Positions 63,050 to 64,000 of a stretch of DNA of 64,000 bases are shown here, piece by piece. Source of the stretch: Acidobacteriota bacterium (GTDB lineage Bacteria > Acidobacteriota > Blastocatellia > Pyrinomonadales > Pyrinomonadaceae). A program made the translations under genes and the position numbers. The first letter of the stretch is position 1, and each line of letters begins with the position of its first letter. Under the pieces are notes generated by a model, which did no database searches, was not told the DNA's origin, and saw only the letters and a program-made list of their open reading frames with translations. The DNA is taken from positions 1 through 64,000 of the forward strand of contig JAEWFC010000021.1 in the NCBI GenBank assembly GCA_023389035.1. The letters are read 5' to 3'.

Positions 63050-64000
63050 TTATGTCTGCGGAGAATCTGCAGCCGGTTCGTCGCCAAATCCGGGAATGAC
63101 GACGGGATCGGCTTCACGAACTTCCGGCGGCTCATGGACGAACGCCATCTTTTCTTCGGCTTCCGCCAATTCTTCTTCAGTCGGGGTTAATTCCTCCTGG
63201 GTGATGACAGCGTCAGCCTCAAGGCTTAGTTTTATGTACACAGGAAAATGGTCTGACCCAAAATACTCCAGGCGGCGGAAATCGACCAGGCGAAAATGAT
63301 TGGAGTGGAACAGGTGATCGAGCGGAAAGCGGAATAATGGTATTCCAGCGTGAAATGTATGGTAAAAACCGCGCCCGATCCTCGGATCCAGGAGCCCGGT
63401 CACGTTCTGAAAAAGATAGTTCGTCCGCGACCACGCGACGTCGTTCAGATCGCCAAATACTACGAACGGCAGGCTGTTATCTCGATTTTCACGTCCGACG
63501 ATAAGTATCTCCGCATCTCTAGGTGTTGATCGGCTGTCTTCCGAAGGAACCGGCGGCCGAGGATGTAGGCATCGAAACTCCACCGCTCGGCCCGACCTCA
63601 GTTTCAATCTCCCGTGAAATGATGGTATATCGCTTTGGACCAGAAAGTTGATCTCTGCATCGACCAGTTCCAGGCGTGAATACAGCAATAGTCCGTACGT
63701 ATTGTCCTGGGGATACTTCAGAGTGTGCGGCCGCTTATCCTCAAGATAATCCATCTCAAGCTGCCACCAGTTATCTGTCTCAGCCAAAAGTATTACGTCG
63801 GGGTCAAGCTGTTCGATCTGCTGTTTTAGTCCGGCAGATTGGCGATTTTCCATTAGGACATTCGCAAACAATACCGATAGGAAATTCTCCGGGTCATCTC
63901 GTTTGTGGTCCTCAACCTGCACACGGGCAAGCCGCGTGTACGGAAACATCATATAAAGCTGATAGACGAGACAGATCAGCAGCAGAGCAGCGAAAATGAT
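63050..64000 (-). CDS. Membrane-anchored endonuclease/exonuclease/phosphatase protein, 5' end outside window
   Basis: The frame continues through the right edge, so the gene is truncated at its 5' end; an ATG at 63952 is internal. Residues before it form a hydrophobic segment (IFAALLLICLVYQLY). The EEP fold follows: LDPDVILLAETD, a SFHGRLKLRSGRAVEFRCLH stretch, VVFGDLNDVAWS with the catalytic Asp/Asn pair and FGSDHFPVYIKLSL with the final Asp-His. The C-terminal tail (about 45 residues) is rich in Glu and Pro. Such proteins hydrolyse phosphodiesters or phosphate esters outside or at the membrane; the target is not known. Confidence 0.88.
   Translation of the reverse strand: MIFAALLLICLVYQLYMMFPYTRLARVQVEDHKRDDPENFLSVLFANVLMENRQSAGLKQQIEQLDPDVILLAETDNWWQLEMDYLEDKRPHTLKYPQDNTYGLLLYSRLELVDAEINFLVQSDIPSFHGRLKLRSGRAVEFRCLHPRPPVPSEDSRSTPRDAEILIVGRENRDNSLPFVVFGDLNDVAWSRTNYLFQNVTGLLDPRIGRGFYHTFHAGIPLFRFPLDHLFHSNHFRLVDFRRLEYFGSDHFPVYIKLSLEADAVITQEELTPTEEELAEAEEKMAFVHEPPEVREADPVVIPGFGDEPAADSPQT

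Overview
The window looks like chromosomal DNA of an Acidobacteriota bacterium, most likely of the Blastocatellia/Pyrinomonadaceae type. The reasons are an acidobacterial-type VWFA protein (45312-46376), several lipoproteins with Asn/Thr-rich linkers after the lipidated Cys, an RHS/YD-repeat protein with a variable tip, moderately GC-rich codon use, and house-keeping clusters in the usual order (rplM-rpsI-rpsB-tsf-pyrH-frr and rpsF-rpsR-rplI-dnaB). The phylum call is inference; no 16S gene is present.

Left end, 1-8350, is accessory. The 3' end of an RHS gene is followed by two small secreted or lipid-anchored proteins (NTR/TIMP-like and ankyrin). Then come a decayed activase-like radical SAM remnant and an orphan HTH gene. 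Next is a compact minus-strand cassette of four genes: a GHKL-ATPase protein, a STAS-like protein with a predicted winged helix, a small basic protein, and a Cys-rich protein resembling DUF4417. The region ends against the 3' end of a tRNA-Gly gene, a classic integration point. This cassette is the best candidate for an undescribed system.

8500-29000 is mixed chromosome. It holds glnE translationally coupled to a GAF/sigma-54 activator, an RluA-family pseudouridine synthase, and a convincing cyclic-di-AMP (ydaO/yuaA-type) riboswitch with its own promoter and terminator in front of an FAD/NAD(P)-binding protein. It continues with an RRM protein, a B12-binding radical SAM protein, a secreted M14 peptidase, SRPBCC and DUF2911 genes, a ferritin-like gene with a palindromic operator candidate, SDR, MGDG-synthase-like glycosyltransferase, SPASM radical SAM and cysteine desulfurase genes.

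29673-33883 is a translation block (L13, S9, S2, EF-Ts, UMP kinase, RRF). 33944-44060 carries envelope proteins of unknown function, a PcrA/UvrD helicase, isochorismatase-like hydrolase, thioesterase, tRNA-Gln(CTG), smpB, leucyl aminopeptidase, a DUF4344-like metallopeptidase lipoprotein, and a 42-bp tandem repeat array whose units each hold a 15-bp dyad. 44061-48332 has sucC (no sucD beside it), a VWFA protein, an HGSNAT-like membrane acyltransferase and a YfiT/DinB-type protein.

48325-54681 is replication/translation again: dnaB, L9, S18, S6, Pth, L25, PRPP synthetase, tRNA-Gln(TTG), ispE. The right end has a CAP-domain secreted protein, a MerR regulator plus copper-type P1B ATPase pair with a 20-bp-spaced promoter, an isoaspartyl peptidase/asparaginase, an MFS exporter, a large secreted protein of unknown function, and a membrane-anchored endonuclease/exonuclease/phosphatase protein cut by the window edge.
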